The notes under the pieces were generated by a model. It searched no databases and had not been told where the DNA came from. It saw only the letters and a program-made list of their open reading frames with translations. The translations under genes and the position numbers were made by a program. From Pratylenchus scribneri (Eukaryota; Nematoda; Chromadorea; Rhabditida; Pratylenchidae): a stretch of DNA of 64,000 nt. Shown here one piece after another: positions 44,019 through 57,689 of the stretch; position 1 is the first letter of the stretch, and every line of letters starts with the position of its first letter. The stretch is taken from assembly GCA_030063045.1 (NCBI GenBank), contig JAQSEB010000040.1, positions 124,001-188,000 of the forward strand, read 5' to 3'.

Positions 44019-47000
44019 ATGGAATGCAAATTTAATCGATGCCCATCCGGCCAATCCAATTCATCAGACACAACAACAGATTCATCATCAGCAGATTCAT
44101 TTTCATTGGGTGGAGGCCAATTGGATGAATCGATGGGGACGTCGCCGTCCTTTAAAAAATTGGTGGGAATGGGAAATATACAAAAAAAAAATGATAAAAA
44201 AATATTAAAATTTGGAAATTTGTACTTAAAATAAATGTAAAAATATTTAAAATTTACGCATTTTTGTCATATTATTTAAAAAATTTTAAAAAAGAATTGC
44301 CACGACCCGGGATCGAACCGGGGACCTTTAGATCTTCAGTCTAACGCTCTCCCAACTGAGCTATCATGGCACATGGAAGGACCCATCGAAAAGAAATGAA
44401 ATATAAAATAGACCCACACTACAAAAAGTAGACAATAATAAAATAAACAATTCGAGAAAAATTACTAAAAGTCAATATGAATGGTAGTGGAACATCTACA
44501 TAAAAATTAAAAAAAACTCCGTTTTTCTGCTGAATATTTGTATGGCTCTTTTCAAGAGTTATTTCAAATTATTCCAAAATAAATAGCTAATAAAATTTTA
44601 TTTAAAATGTGTTTCACATAATAGCATTTTTCAATTTCATTTAAAAGGTGTCATTTTTTATTTTTTAAAAAATTTTATGTAATTGAGACATTTTTTGTAT
44701 TATTTAAAATAGATTTTAATTGCTAATTAAAATAAAAATAAACCAAATAAATTTTATGGATTTCATTTTCAATAGAATGAAAATTAAATAAATTATTTTT
44801 TTCTTTTTTTTATATCAATAATATCGTTATTTAAAATTTAAATATATTTTTTAATTTTTCCATAAAAATCAAGCAGCCATCATCTTCCTCGAATACATCC
44901 ACATCCGCCGCCGTTGGAAAACGTTTCTTCGTCTCTCGGGTCAATCAACAACAACAAATTTTGAATGCCGACAATTCCACCGAAACAACAGACAAATCGG
45001 GATTGAATAATGAAAATCCAACAGAAATTGGACAAATTGATGGCGGCGAGGAATTGATCAGCTTCCGCTATACTTGGCCAGTTCGCATTTCCGAAAGGTA
45101 CAAAACAAAGGGAATAAGGAAAGAAAATTAATTAAAATTATTCAAAAATGTAAATTAATTTAAAATCATGATAAAATTTTAATTTTATCTTCTAAATTAG
45201 ACAATTAAAAAATAAAATTTTTAATTTTTAGAAAACATTTTGTTACCCATAAAATTATTTTTCTCAGTTGAACATAAATTAAAAAAATAAAGATTTAAAA
45301 TAAATATTTTCGCGAGGAAGCAGGAGAATCAAATTTTATAAAAAAAATAATAAAATTAATTTCATATTTTATTTCAAAACAGATTGATTGGTGCCGATGA
45401 GTCCGCAATCTTGAATGTCAGTCCGCCATTTTGTACCGCACATAATGGTAATTTTATGGAATTTGAATTCGAATCAAAAATGCACATTTTTAAACTATAA
45501 CCTTTTAATTTTTATAACAAATGTATTATTTTTATTCTTATATTTTAGTAATAAGGGAATTACATAAAAATAAATGAAATTAAAATAAATAATTAAAAAT
45601 AAAAATTTAAAAAATATAATTTATTTTTTGTTCATTTTAAATTTTAACGGTTATTGTTCCATGAGTTGAACATTTTTCAATATTTTGGTCTGAGTTAATT
45701 TTGAATTTTAATAAATGTTTTTAATAAAAAAATTTATGGGTTTACAAAATTAAATTTAAAATACTAATTTCCAATTATTATGTAAATTAAATTATTAAAT
45801 ATTTTTTAAAGGAGTGCAATTCACCTGGCTGTTGCGAATTTGCGAGGAAAATATTTTGGACTTTGGCGGTCCCGCAAATGATGGAGGCGGCACCGTTTCT
45901 TCTCAAAGTCAACTACAAGAATTTGGGGATAAATTTGATGACGGCGAAAATATTGTTGAGGAATTATTTGGCCGTAAAAAAGTGAACATCACACTCTACT
46001 ACAAGGATGGACCGGCACGGGATGTGAAATTGCATGCTGGAAAGTAAGTTTCATTTTTTAAAAGAGAAGCAATTTATTTATTTTTTACTTTTGATATTTC
46101 ATTATGAGATGGCAATCCTACTTTCAAACAAAATACATTTTAAATTAAAAAAAAAAATTAAAAATCAATTATGGTGCGTAAATAATTTACAAAAAAAGTC
46201 GCAAATTCGCTCTATTAAAATATTTATAGACCATCATAACTTTCAAATGATTATTGTACATTTTATTTTAGAGTTAAATAATTTGAATTTTTGGTAAATT
46301 TTTGTATTAGAAATCAATTTTAATTATAAACGAAGTTGGCCACTTTTAATTAAATAATATATTTTAAAAATAAATTATGGGATCAAATTATTAAAAAAAT
46401 CAATTTTAATTCACTCAATTAAAAAGGGATCCTTAAAAATTTATGATTTCTATTATTTAATAATAAAATAAATGTTCAACTTTGTTTTATATAATTTTAA
46501 TAGAAAATTTTCATTTTAAAATTTTTCTTCTAATCCGCCACCAATTTCAGTATCACAATTCGAAATGCCAAAGGCATTCTCTTCAATAATTTGCCATTGC
46601 ACGATTTGGAATACACAAAAGGTGGTGGATGGTCACCAATTTGTTGTTCCTCATCAATGGCTCAACAAATCGATGTCAACGATGGCCAACATCGAAAATT
46701 CAGTCAATTCATCCATGAACATGTGGGCAAACAAATCACAGTGCGCATCAAATTGGAGTTAGTTTCCATTTATAATAGTAAAATCGTCAAACATTTTGAT
46801 AATTTTTTTACAAATTTATAAAATTATTTGTTAAATTTAAAAATGTATGGAATTGAGTTAGAAGTTTTTAAATTATCATTTATAATTAATTTAAATTTTA
46901 TTTTCTATTTATTAAATATTATTTTTTTCGTTATTTTTCCCAATTTTTATAAATTTTTTCAATTAATGTTAAATTAATTAATTTTTTCGATTTCTTCCAA

Positions 47001-50000
47001 AGATTCCAGAATTATATTTTTCCCACATTTTTAAAATTTTTTCTATTATTGTTAAGCTAAAAATTTTATGTGTTTAAAATTTTATTAAAAAATCCTTTTT
47101 TCTTTAAAGGACTAAAATTTTTAATTATGAATATACTGACAAAAAATAATAATAATATGCAAAATTATTATAATTTTATACTTTATTTTATTTTTGATTT
47201 TGTTTTTCCAGGGTTTTTTTTTAATTTTTCCAATTTTTTTCTTACACTTTTTTAAATATATTTTCAAAATAAATTTTATGGGATACAATTTTTTATTTTC
47301 TGCTAAATTTCAAAGTATATTCAATATTTAAGAATCATAAAATCCCAGAAAATTTTAATATCCATTCATTTTAGAATGCCAGTCAGCCTTTTCCAGCCAA
47401 TGCAATATTTGCCTAGCATCGATTCCCCATTCAATGGAAAATTGGAGGAAATTTGTGCCAAAGTGTTGGACCAAATTCGTACCAATCAATTGGCCGTTCC
47501 AGATATGGAATTCTATGACCCAAAGGTGATGGGAAAATATTTTATAAAATATTCAGATAAATTTTAAAAATAGAATGTTAAATAAAAATCATTTTTATAA
47601 AAATTTTGGAGATTTTTAAAAAAAATTTTCAACCTATAAAAAATATTTTAATAATTCTTTTATATTTCAATAAAAAATAAAATTTGAAAAAAAGTTTTTT
47701 GCACTTGAACAAAAAATTAAAATTAAATGTTTAAAAATAATTAAAATTTGCAGACGGACAAATATGTTCTCTATCGTCATGTTTATCAATTTGCTTGCCA
47801 AGAAATTTACCGGCACTTTACTGAAGAACAAATCGATGCAGGGAATTGTTCCGATCAAGGCTCAGAAATAATGGATAAAATTAAAAATGTATGTATAAAA
47901 AAATTAATAAAATTAAATTCTTAAAAATGATCTCTTTAAAACTTAAACCAAGGAAATATACTGATTTATTATACAATTTTAGCTATTATTAAATTTTAAC
48001 AAAATTTTTCAAATAAGACAAATGTTTATGAGGAAAATGTTCATTCAATTAAATTTTTTAAATTAGTTCTATTAGCGATTAGCCTTGGTAATTATTGATT
48101 TAATTGTAATTTATAAATATTTATGGATTAAATTTTGGTCTTTTTTCTACTTTTTACATCCCATAATTTATTTTTAAAATATTTTTAATAAAAATTTTCC
48201 AAATATAATTATCAGAAAACTAAGATCGAAAAGCCCAGACATTAATTTTATTAAATAAAATCTAAATATTTACGGATGGTCAATTTAATTTATTGGCCTA
48301 AATTTTAAATTTAATTTTGAGAAAGAAATCGGCAAATAAACTAAGAATTTCAAAAAATTGAAATTTTCAGCACAATAAAATAAATTATTTAGAATTAAAT
48401 TCCTCTATTTTTAAAGGTATTTGCCCACTACTATTTCAACACGGTGATTGTACCAGAGGCGGAATGTTTTGAGGATTTTTTGGATGCATTGGACGCTTCC
48501 ACGCATGTTCAATTCCCGGCATTGCGTCGTGAATGTGAACGGTACATTTGTGCGGAAGTGATGGCGGTGAGTTGGGAGTGAATAATTTCAAAAGAAATTT
48601 GAAAATTTTTATAAATTTAATTTGAAAAATTTCTAAATTTAATTCGGAAAATTGCAACTTATAAAATTATTTTGTGAATTACTTTATATAATTATAACCT
48701 ACAAAGGGAAAAAAATAAAATTTTGCCGAAAATTCATTAAAAATAATGATTTTAAAATTATAAATATTCAAAATTTAAAACAATAAAATAATATTTTAGA
48801 AAAAAAAATGTAACTCATATTTTTTATGAAATTTTAAATTTATTATTATAATACTTTAAATCGTCCGGGGTCGATTCCACAATAGACAAAGGGCGGTGCA
48901 AATATGGGCGATTCCACAATGGTGCAAATATAAAGTTTTTGGCTTCTAATAAATCAGAAATTGATTTTAGGTCCCACAAACCTTATACCAATTTGTAGAT
49001 CTCATCAAGACGCATCGAATGGTATATAATTTGTCAAGATTTGGTCAAAATTAAAGAGTATTAAACCATTTAAACCATTTTTTCCAGATTTTGGTTTTAA
49101 ACTTTCTTATTTTGAGCCAAAAGCTAACAAATTATATACCAATCGATGCGTCTCGATGAGATCTACAAAATGGAATAAGGTTTGTGGGGTCTAAAACCAC
49201 TTTCTGATTTGTTAGAAACCAAAAACTTTATATTTGCACCATTGTGGAATCGCCCATATTTGCACCATTGTGGAATCGACCTAGCACCACTTTAAATTGA
49301 TGAAAAAATTAGCAATTTTAAATAATTTTCTTAAATTGAATAATACATATTTCTTTCCCAGGAAACGGCGGATTTGACTTTGGTCAAGAAAATGTTGTTG
49401 CTGGCAGAAAGATTCAATTTGCCTGTGCTCAAAATGGTTATTTTTCTAGTTTATTTTTAATTAATTAATTTTTTATTAAAACAAATCAAAGGTTTCATTC
49501 GGTGTCATTATTGACCGTATTCTAATGCAGCAAAAAGAGGAAAACAATGCAACAGAATCAACAAATTCATTAGAAAGCCAGCTTCCAGGCGGGAATAGTC
49601 AACCTCCTTCCCCTCTTTCGACCCAATCAAGGAAAAGTATGGACAGTGGTGGAAATGGAACAACAATTGAAAGCAGCATGGAAGAGATTCGGGAAGAATT
49701 GTTGGAAATTGCCGAACAAATTATGTATGTTCGAAAATTTGGTAATAGTTCGGTTTAAACCCCCCCTTTTTTGAAAAAAAATCCAAATTTAAATTTTTGA
49801 TATGACAAAATGGATGTCAAATTCGGATTCCCCGACCTCGATTACCCCTAAAAACGAAATTTAAGACAAAAATTTAAATTTGGAATTTTTTTCAAAAAAG
49901 GGGGGGGGGAGGTTTAAACCGAACTATTACCGAAAATTTTTTACAGAGGGATGGGAAAATTTAAAATAAATTGAAATAAAGAATAAAATTTCATAAGAAT

Positions 50001-52453
50001 TTTTTTAATGGAAAATTAATAATTTAATTTTGGGAAATATTTTATTTCCAAATCCCAACAAAATTTCAGCCATCCCGATCACTCGCAATCGCACAATCTA
50101 TCATCTCCAAGTCCCAACAATCCTCTGAAGAATTCCGGCACAGATCATGCCCAAAATTCTGCTTTGGGTTTTCGACGGGTTCATAGTAAAAGTTTATGCA
50201 GTCCAACAATTGGGGAAGATGGAAAAATGGATTTGAGCAGTGCCAGTAATTCAGAGGTTGAAGAAGAGGAAATTGTTGTAAAAGAGGATGATGAAGAGGA
50301 AGAAGCAGAATCGGATGCAGGTGGCGAAACATTGGTTGGCTCGGTTATTGCTCAATTGGAGGATTTGGCTCGTCACATTCGAAAAGTGTCCATGCCACCC
50401 GGTGTTCGACCTGCTCCACTTCAACAGCAGAATGGTCCGTTTTACTTCTATTATTTTTTAATAAAAAATGAATTTTTTCTAATAAAAATCATTGAAACAA
50501 AAAAAAAACATATATAAATTCGAAGAAAAAAATTTTTTATAATAAATTAAGTAGATAAATTTTATGAATTTCATTTTCAGTGAAATATAAATTAACAAAT
50601 TAAAATAAAAATATTTATAAATATCCATAAAAAATTTTTAGCATGTAAATTCAAATTCTTATTGCAATACTTCTTTATTTTTTATTAATTTGTTTATAAA
50701 ATTGTGGAAAATGGGCTTGTGTATTTTTGGAAAATGAGAAAAAATTAATTCCTATATTTAAATAAATTTGGAAAAAATTTATGAGTTTAAAAATAATAAT
50801 TTTTAATTCATTAATTCTCTATATTGTTTCTATTTTTTAAATTATTTAAATATCCAATTAAGCAAAAATATTAAAATTTTATTTTAATACTTCCCACTTT
50901 TGCATAATTTTTATTTTTACAAAATTAATCATCCAAAACGCATACTTTTTCTCTAATAAATGTCAAAAATTTATTCTAATATATTTAAAAAATTTAAAAA
51001 ATTCTATGAGTTTCTAATAAAATTTAATTTTTAGCAAATTTAACATATAAATTTTTAATTTTCTAAAAATATTAATTAAATATTTAATTTACAGCAGGTC
51101 GCTTATCATCCCCAACATCGGAATGTGCCCAAAACACTATGGTCCATTCCATTTTCCACCAAAATAGTTGTGGACCTGCTGCTTGTGGCGGAATGGACAG
51201 TGGAAATGGAAGCAGCGTTTTGATGGATTCGAGACGATCCAGTCTCAAAACTGGACGTGATCAAATTCTTCATTTCAAACAATTTCATCGACAGGAACAA
51301 AGGTTAGTCGAGTAGTGTGTTGGTAATGAAATTTTTTTACTGTAATTAATTTTCGCATTTTCATCTAATCAACGAAATAAAAAAATTAAAAAATTGTAAA
51401 AAATTTTATTTTTATAGTTTTTAGAATTTAATTATTATATTGTATTTTTATGCAAAGATTTTGAGTGTATTTGCCTTATTAGAATTTATTCTTTCAATAA
51501 ATAAAAATTTATAAAAATACGTTTATGTGTTTAAGATGAATTTTTCATTATTCAGAATTTTCACAATATTTTCCCAATTAGTGAAATTAATAATTTACTT
51601 AATTTTTTTTTTTAAATAAATTTGTGGGATTGTGTCTGCTATTTTCTTTATTAAAAGCTCATTTTTCGCATTAAATGAAAAAATTTAGAAATTTGTTTAT
51701 GGGGTACTTAAAACTTTTTAAAATTGATTTTTTCTGGAATATTTGAAAACTTTTATAAGAATAAAGGTAAATATTCAAATTTAAATATTTACATACTGTT
51801 TAAATATTCGAAAAATTTCAATTTGAAAATTTAAAATAAATTTTTCTGTTGATTTTAGTGGCGACAGCACTGGAAGTGGTCATTCGCTGGATGATGAAGC
51901 TAATTTTGATAAGCCGCCGCCTCCATTTTTTGCCCAATTATATTGCAACCATCCAATAAACAAGAAATTGATTGAATCGAGGCCAGCGAGTTCATGCGAT
52001 TATATTCCAGAACAAAAATTTGCGACTAAAAATTGGTTTGTTGAATATTTTTTAATTTATTGAATTTGTTAGCGGAATAAAAATTTTAGGAAAATATTTA
52101 TACCAGAAATTAATTATGAGTTACAAATTTTTTTTATTTATCGATTTTCTTTTCTAATGAATAAAAAACGCATAGAAGAAAAAACAATATTTTGTCTCTA
52201 AATTTTGCAAAATTATTTCATTAAATTTAAAGAAATAATAAAATTTTTTTTCAATTTCAGTACCCCCAAAAAAGTTGTCCATCGTCCCAAATTTGCTGTC
52301 ACCCCCACAAAAATTCACTTTGCTTCTGTTGAAGGCGATGAAGAAAATTCGGAACATTTTGATGGTTTGAACCAACGGCCAATTCAACGGAAAAATGCGG
52401 TTGCCGCCTTCCAACAAAATAAATTGGAAATGGCCCAAAATACAGTGGATTGA
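44019..52453 (+). CDS. MATH-like/BTB-domain protein, 852 aa
   Basis: Exons: 44019-44162, 44874-45097, 45383-45447, 45812-46043, 46551-46757, 47375-47525, 47754-47888, 48417-48566, 49362-49436, 49492-49724, 50070-50434, 51095-51302, 51859-52035, 52261-52453. All GT-AG, phases match throughout. Residues 1-70 are Ser/Thr-rich. About 100-290 resembles a MATH/TRAF-like beta-sandwich (FRYTWPVRISE, VQFTWLLRICEENI). About 340-470 looks like a divergent BTB/POZ fold with the start of a following helical region (YVLYRHVYQFACQEIYRHF, FEDFLDALDAS, LRRECERYICAEVMA, LLLAERFNLPVLK). Then come low-complexity segments, an acidic tract (EVEEEEIVVKEDDEEEEAE) and a basic C-terminus. Proteins of this layout usually link substrates to Cullin-3; that is inferred. 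The MATH call is weaker than the BTB call. It is the apparent parent type of the exon fragments downstream. Confidence 0.7.
44298..44370 (-). tRNA. tRNA-Phe (anticodon GAA)
   Basis: Minus strand. The acceptor stem GCCATGA pairs with TCGTGGC (one G-T pair), with discriminator A. D-arm TAGCTCAGTTGGGAGAGC, anticodon arm with loop CTGAAGA (anticodon GAA), variable loop AGGTC and T-arm GGTTCGATCC are all present. No intron. It lies antisense inside intron 1 of the MATH-BTB gene. Confidence 0.93.
48862..49288. mobile_element. 427-bp fold-back element in MATH-BTB intron 8
   Basis: Long inverted arms: GGTCGATTCCACAAT, GGGCGATTCCACAATGGTGC and AAATATAAAGTTTTTGG on the left, with complements on the right, and inner arms around ATACCAATCGATGCGTCTCG. 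ACTTTAAAT lies at 48853-48861 and 49289-49297, a 9-bp target duplication as typical for Mutator-like elements (inference). No coding capacity. Confidence 0.8.
49741..49931. mobile_element. 191-bp MITE just after the exon 10 donor
   Basis: Inverted arms of about 60 bp run GGTAATAGTTCGGTTTAAAC and its complement, with C7 and G9 runs opposite each other. GAAAATTT flanks both ends (49733-49740 and 49932-49939), an 8-bp target duplication. It begins 16 bp downstream of the exon 10 splice site and makes up most of that side of intron 10. Without it the intron would read through TTTTTTACAG at once. Confidence 0.85.
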
Positions 52454-53362
52454 ATTGTTCAAGAAAATTGATGAGAAATAAAAATAAATAATAAATAAAT
52501 GAATAACCAAACATGCAATTTTGTTTATTTCTTTCACCCATTACGGATTCCCATTATATTTTTCCAAATTATTAATCAATTTTTTTTATTACAATTTTAA
52601 AAAATTTCAAAATCTATGTTTTAAATTTTTTATTCATAAAAATTTCCTCAAAATAAAAAATCCTAGCGACAATCATCCATTCTCTAAAAATATATAATTT
52701 TGGAAATGAATTCGGCATATAAATGTGCTAGTCGAATAGTAAATAAAATATTAAAAAGAAACATTCATGTTTACCATTCCAATAATAATCAAAATAAATA
52801 AACAATTATAACAAAAAAAAAATACAAAAAGTCACTTTTTTATTGAGCCAGACTGCAATATCTAAAACTGGAATTAAATAAAAACCCGATTCTTCTGCTA
52901 TTGAGGCTTTCAAATCTATTCTAAATAACAATAAAATTTTTTTAAATGGATGACAAAACTTGAAGAGCCGTAATTTATTAATTGAATTCAAATATTTTAA
53001 AAAATTTAAACTTTTTGTGATTATTTTTTTAAATATAATTATAATTAAATAGAAATGAATTTTTTTTATTTAATTATAAAAATTAAAATTTTTTTTATTT
53101 TCATTTAGAAGATGTTATTTTTAATTTTTATTATGCTTTAAATTTTTATGTCTTCCAAATTGCCTTATTAATTAAAAATAGATTTTAATTACTTATTAAA
53201 ATAAAAATTAAATCAAATAAATTTTATGGGTTTCATTTTCAATGGTAAATTCATGTTATTTTTTCGTTTTTATAACAAAATATTGATATTTAAAATTTAA
53301 TTTAAAAAATATTTGTAAAAATTGTATTTCTTGAAAATATTTTTTAATTTTTTTATCCAGAA
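52454..53362. other. 3' flank of the MATH-BTB gene
   Basis: AATAAA-type signals cluster just after the stop (about 52478-52500). Near 53160-53245 there is a block ending AAATTTTATGGGTTTCATTT that also occurs in intron 1 of the gene (about 44750), showing that the following fragment region derives from a duplicated copy including introns. Confidence 0.55.
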
Positions 53363-53520
53363 CAAACAACCTTATCCATCCTCCCTCCACGCATTCATCC
53401 GCCGCCTTCGCCTTTGAAAAACATTTCTTTGTCTCTCGGGTCAATCCTCAACAACAAATTTTAAATGAATTCCATGGAAATAACAGTAAAATCGAGTTTG
53501 AATGATGAAAATCAAACAAG
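53363..53520 (+). pseudogene. MATH-BTB exon 2-like fragment
   Basis: TTTGTCTCTCGGGTCAATCC followed by CAACAACAAATTTT matches parent exon 2, but the frame ends in a TGA after GAGTTTGAA and the FRYTWPV part is missing. Confidence 0.8.
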
Positions 53521-53903
53521 AATTGAGATTAATTTTAATAATTTGATTAATTAACTGATTGATGGAAATTCGAGTTAAAAATACAAATTTTTAAGCAAAT
53601 ACCATTTTAATTTAAGAAATTTATTTTTTAGTTCGTATATTTTTTATTTAGTATAGGAATTAAGAATTATGGAAATTAAAATAAATAGTTTATAATTAAA
53701 GAATAATTTAATTTTTCTTTCATACTTAATTGTTTAATCAAAAATTAGGAAGTATTCAATTTATTTTTATCTGACTTAAATTGAATTTTATAAAATTTTT
53801 TCTATAAAAATTTATGGGTTTAAAAATTAATTTAAAAAAATTATAATTTCTAATAAATAGAAGAAAAGGCGAATTTTTATTAACAAATAAATTTAAAAAT
53901 AGG

Positions 53904-54095
53904 TGTTTAATTCACTTTCTATTGTGAAATTTGTGAGGAAAATATTTTTGATTTTGGCGGCCCATCCAATTATGGAAGCGGCTTAATTTCTTCTCGAAAT
54001 CAACTGCCGAATTATACATTACATACTAATTAATTTGGCGATAAATTTTATGATGACGAAAATATTGATGAAGAATTATTTGGCCGAAAAGAGGT
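53904..54095 (+). pseudogene. MATH-BTB exon 4-like fragment
   Basis: Matches parent exon 4 (TGTGAGGAAAATATTTTTGA, then ATTATTTGGCCG). Contains stop codons, e.g. after ACATACTAA. Shares CCATCCAATTATGGAAGCGG with the copy at 63744 but not with the parent. Confidence 0.8.
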
Positions 54096-55350
54096 ACAGA
54101 CAAATTAGTTTAAAACAAAAATTTTATAATTCTTTAAAAAAGTATTTGATAAAAATTGTAAATTTACCTGCTTTTTGCTTTTTTTAAGATTATTTAAATT
54201 ATACAAGCAAAAATTGATGAATTTTATATATAATTAATAATTTCCATAATTTTATTTTTAAAAATTTTTCGCTAGCACAGTCGAATTCTTTCTTTAATAA
54301 ATACAAAAAATTTATTAGAATAAATTTTAATAAATTTGAAAAATTTAATTTTTTAACAAATTTAACATTAATATTTTCAAAAATTTCACAAATATTCGCA
54401 AAAATTTTAAAGAAAAATAAATTATTTTTTTTTTCTGCTGAATAAATATTTGCCTTTTTTTCAGATTATTCTAAAGAAAATAAAAATTTATTTGGTTGAT
54501 TTCCATAATTTATCTTTCTTTCAGTCAAAATTTTGTTATTGCTATAAAATTTCGATTTTAGAGAACCATGTGTTCATTATTTTATATAATTGTAATTTTT
54601 ATTTTTCAGAAATGAAATTTATATTTAAAAAAAAGTAAAAAATTCTATGAATTAAATTTTCAAGGTTGTTAATTTTATAATTTTTTTTCTATTTTATTAA
54701 TTTTTTTTTAATTTTTTTGTTCGTGTAGCTACTGTTTATTAATTAAAAAATGGATTTTAATTGTTTAATAAAATAAAAATTAAACAAAATAAATTTTATG
54801 GGTTTAATTTTGAGTGGTATGTAGGAATGATTTTTTTTATTCAGTGTTTCTTTTAATTTTTTATTATATTTGGCAATTATAAAATTTTCATAAAATAGGC
54901 TTAATTAGTGAAATTTGAATTTAAATAATATTTATTTAATTTAAAAATTTTATTTTTTCAAATAAATATGTGAAGATGTGCTAGAATTTTTTAATTAAAA
55001 ACTCATTTTTCTTGATATGAAAAAGATTAGGAAATTTCTTTATGGGGTCCTTAAAATTTTTAAAAAATTGTTTTTTTCTGGAATATTTAAAAATTTTTAG
55101 AGCAATTAAATATAAAAATTTTAAATATATTCGTACTGTTCAAACATTCGGCTAAATTTTAATTTTATTTTAAAATGTAGTATAATTTTTATTTTATTTT
55201 TACAAAATTGATCTTTTCATTGTTCCAAACTTTTTAAAAGTTTCGAAAATTTATTAGAATATATTTTAAAAATTGAAAAAAATTTTTTATGAGTTCTAAA
55301 TAATTAAAATTTGCAAAAATAAATATTAATAAAATATTCACTTATTCCAG

Positions 55351-55545
55351 CAGGTCGCTCGTTTATCATCCCCGACATTAGAATGGGCCAAAACACCATG
55401 GCATCTAAATTCAATTTTACCAAAATTGTCGTGACTCTTTCGGCAGAATGGACAGTGGCAAAGGAAGCAGCATTTTGGTGGATATAAGGCGGTCCAATCA
55501 GAAAATTGGCCGTGAACAATGGCATCCTCAGGTATGAAGGTAGGT
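55351..55545 (+). pseudogene. MATH-BTB exon 12-like fragment
   Basis: CAGGTCGCTCGTTTATCATC and GGAATGGACAGTGG-type sequence match parent exon 12, with small indels and an in-frame stop (GATATAAGG). Exons 5-11 are absent between this and the preceding fragment. Confidence 0.8.
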
Positions 55546-56008
55546 CTAGTAATATGTATTGGTAATGAAATTTATGATGGTAATTTTTCATTTCCTTCTA
55601 AAAAAATTTAATTATTGTATTTTTCTTTTTTTAATAAATTTTTTTTGTTTTTTGGCATTTTGTGCTGTACTTTGCCTTAAAATTTAATCTTTTCAATTAA
55701 TAAAAACATTTTAAAAATTCGTTTATGGATTTCATTTTATCACAATTGTCTCTATTAATGAAATTAATAATTTTAAAAATATTTAATTTCTTATAAATTT
55801 TACTTATATTTTATCAAATAATTATGTGGAGATTTGGGGTTTTAATTTTTATTATTAAAAATCCATTTTTTCATATTAAATGATAATAATTTAGAAATTT
55901 TTTTATGAGGTTCTTAAAAAATTTTAAATATTTTAGCACAGTTTAAAATTCGAATAAATTTTAATTTCGATTTTGAAATAAATTTTTTTTCTGTTTTTTA
56001 TTTGAGAG

Positions 56009-56178
56009 AGCACTGGAATTGATCAGTGACTGGATGATGAAGCCAATTTTGATAAACAATCGCCTCCATTTTTGCCCAATTATATTGCAATTGCAATCAT
56101 CCAACAAACAAGAAAATGATTGAATCGAGACTAGCCAGTTCATGCGATTTTCTAGAACAAAAATTCGCTACGAAAAAT
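56009..56178 (+). pseudogene. MATH-BTB exon 13-like fragment
   Basis: CTGGATGATGAAGCCAATTT and TTGCCCAATTATATTGCAA match parent exon 13. Frame broken by indels. The donor after AAAAATTG is kept. Confidence 0.8.
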
Positions 56179-56602
56179 TGGTTTGTTAAATATTATTTAA
56201 ATTTATTAAATTTATTAGCGGGATAATAATTTTAGAAATTATTTTTTCCATAAATTATTTATGTACAGAAAATTAAACTTTGAATTATTTTTAAAATAAT
56301 ATGAGAATAAAATTTACACAAAAATTTTTAAAAATTGATTAACTTTCAATTGATTATTTCATTTATTTAAAAAATAGGTATTTTGATTTTGTGAACAATA
56401 GATACATTGCATTTATAAATTCATTTTTTCATTTAATAATTCATTTTCAGTAAAAATTATTTATGAGTTAATAAAAAATTTTTTGTATTTAATAATTTTA
56501 TTTCTAAAAATTCGTAATAGAAAAACAACCTTTCTTCACTATTTTTTATAAAATTATTTCATTAAATTTCAACAAATATTAAAAAATTTATTTCAATTTT
56601 AG

Positions 56603-56836
56603 TGCACCGAAAAAAGTTTTCTATCATCCCAAATTTGCGATCACTTGTCACTCCAACAAAAATTCACTTTGCTTCTTCAATTGAAATGGATGAAGAAAAT
56701 TTGGAACAATTTGATGGATTGGGCCAGCAGCCAATTCAACGAAAAAATGCCATTGCCATCTTCCAACAATTAAATTGGAAATAAGCCAACATAAAAATGA
56801 GGAGAACGAATGTGTTGAAGCGGATGCTGTGGATTG
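56603..56836 (+). pseudogene. MATH-BTB exon 14-like fragment
   Basis: CCAACAAAAATTCACTTTGC and CCAATTCAACGAAAAAATGC match parent exon 14. The frame ends early at AATTGGAAATAA, but the parent's terminal GTGGATTGA is still recognisable at 56828-56836. Confidence 0.8.
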
Positions 56837-57189
56837 AATTGTTCAAGAAAATTGATGTGGATGAAAACAAATAATTGAATAATCATAATATGCAATTTTG
56901 TTAATTTCCTTTGCCACTTATGGATTACCATTGTATTTTTATTTCATAAAATTTTTTTTAATTTTTATGTTGCTGTTCAGACAAGTATTAATTAATTAAT
57001 GTTGATTTAATTTGTTTATTAAAATAAATATTATAGTATAAATAAATTTTATGGGTTTCATTTTAAATTGCAAAAATTCATTTATTTTTTAATTTTTATC
57101 ACAAAATATTAACATTTTAAATTGAATTTAAAAAATTAAAAATTATTTCTGTGGTAAATGGTTTTAAATTTTTTCCAAAACAGTGTAGA

Positions 57190-57418
57190 TCAAGCAATCA
57201 TCATCCTCCTCGCATTCAACCGTTATTGTTAGAAAAGGTTTCATCGTCTCTCGAGTCAATCCTCAGTGACAAATTTTGAATGTCGACAATTCCACGAAAA
57301 CAACAACCAAGTCGGCGGAATCGAATGATGAAAATTCATCAGAAATTGGACAAATTGATAGCGGTGAACAATTGTTCAGCTTCCGATATACTTGGCCAGT
57401 TCGTATTTCCGAAATGTA
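57190..57418 (+). pseudogene. MATH-BTB exon 2-like fragment, second copy
   Basis: Nearly full-length match to parent exon 2, through TTCCGATATACTTGGCCAGT. A TGA appears after CCTCAG, and the exon ends in ATGTAAAT rather than the parent AAAGGTAC. Confidence 0.8.
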
Positions 57419-57689
57419 AATTGTAAACACATAGAGAACATGATAAATTAAATCATTCAAAAATAAAATTTAATTTACAATCTCATTTCCATTTAAATTT
57501 GTCAACATATAAAAATAAATTAATATTTTTATTAAATTTTTAATTTTTATACAAAAAATTTTCTAACCCATAAATTATATTTCTCAATTGGCTATAAATT
57601 AAATTATTTTTGCAATAAATAAATTGCCACTCGGAACACGAAGAAGAAAACGAATTTTAAAAAAATAAATAATTTATTTTATTTCTGCA

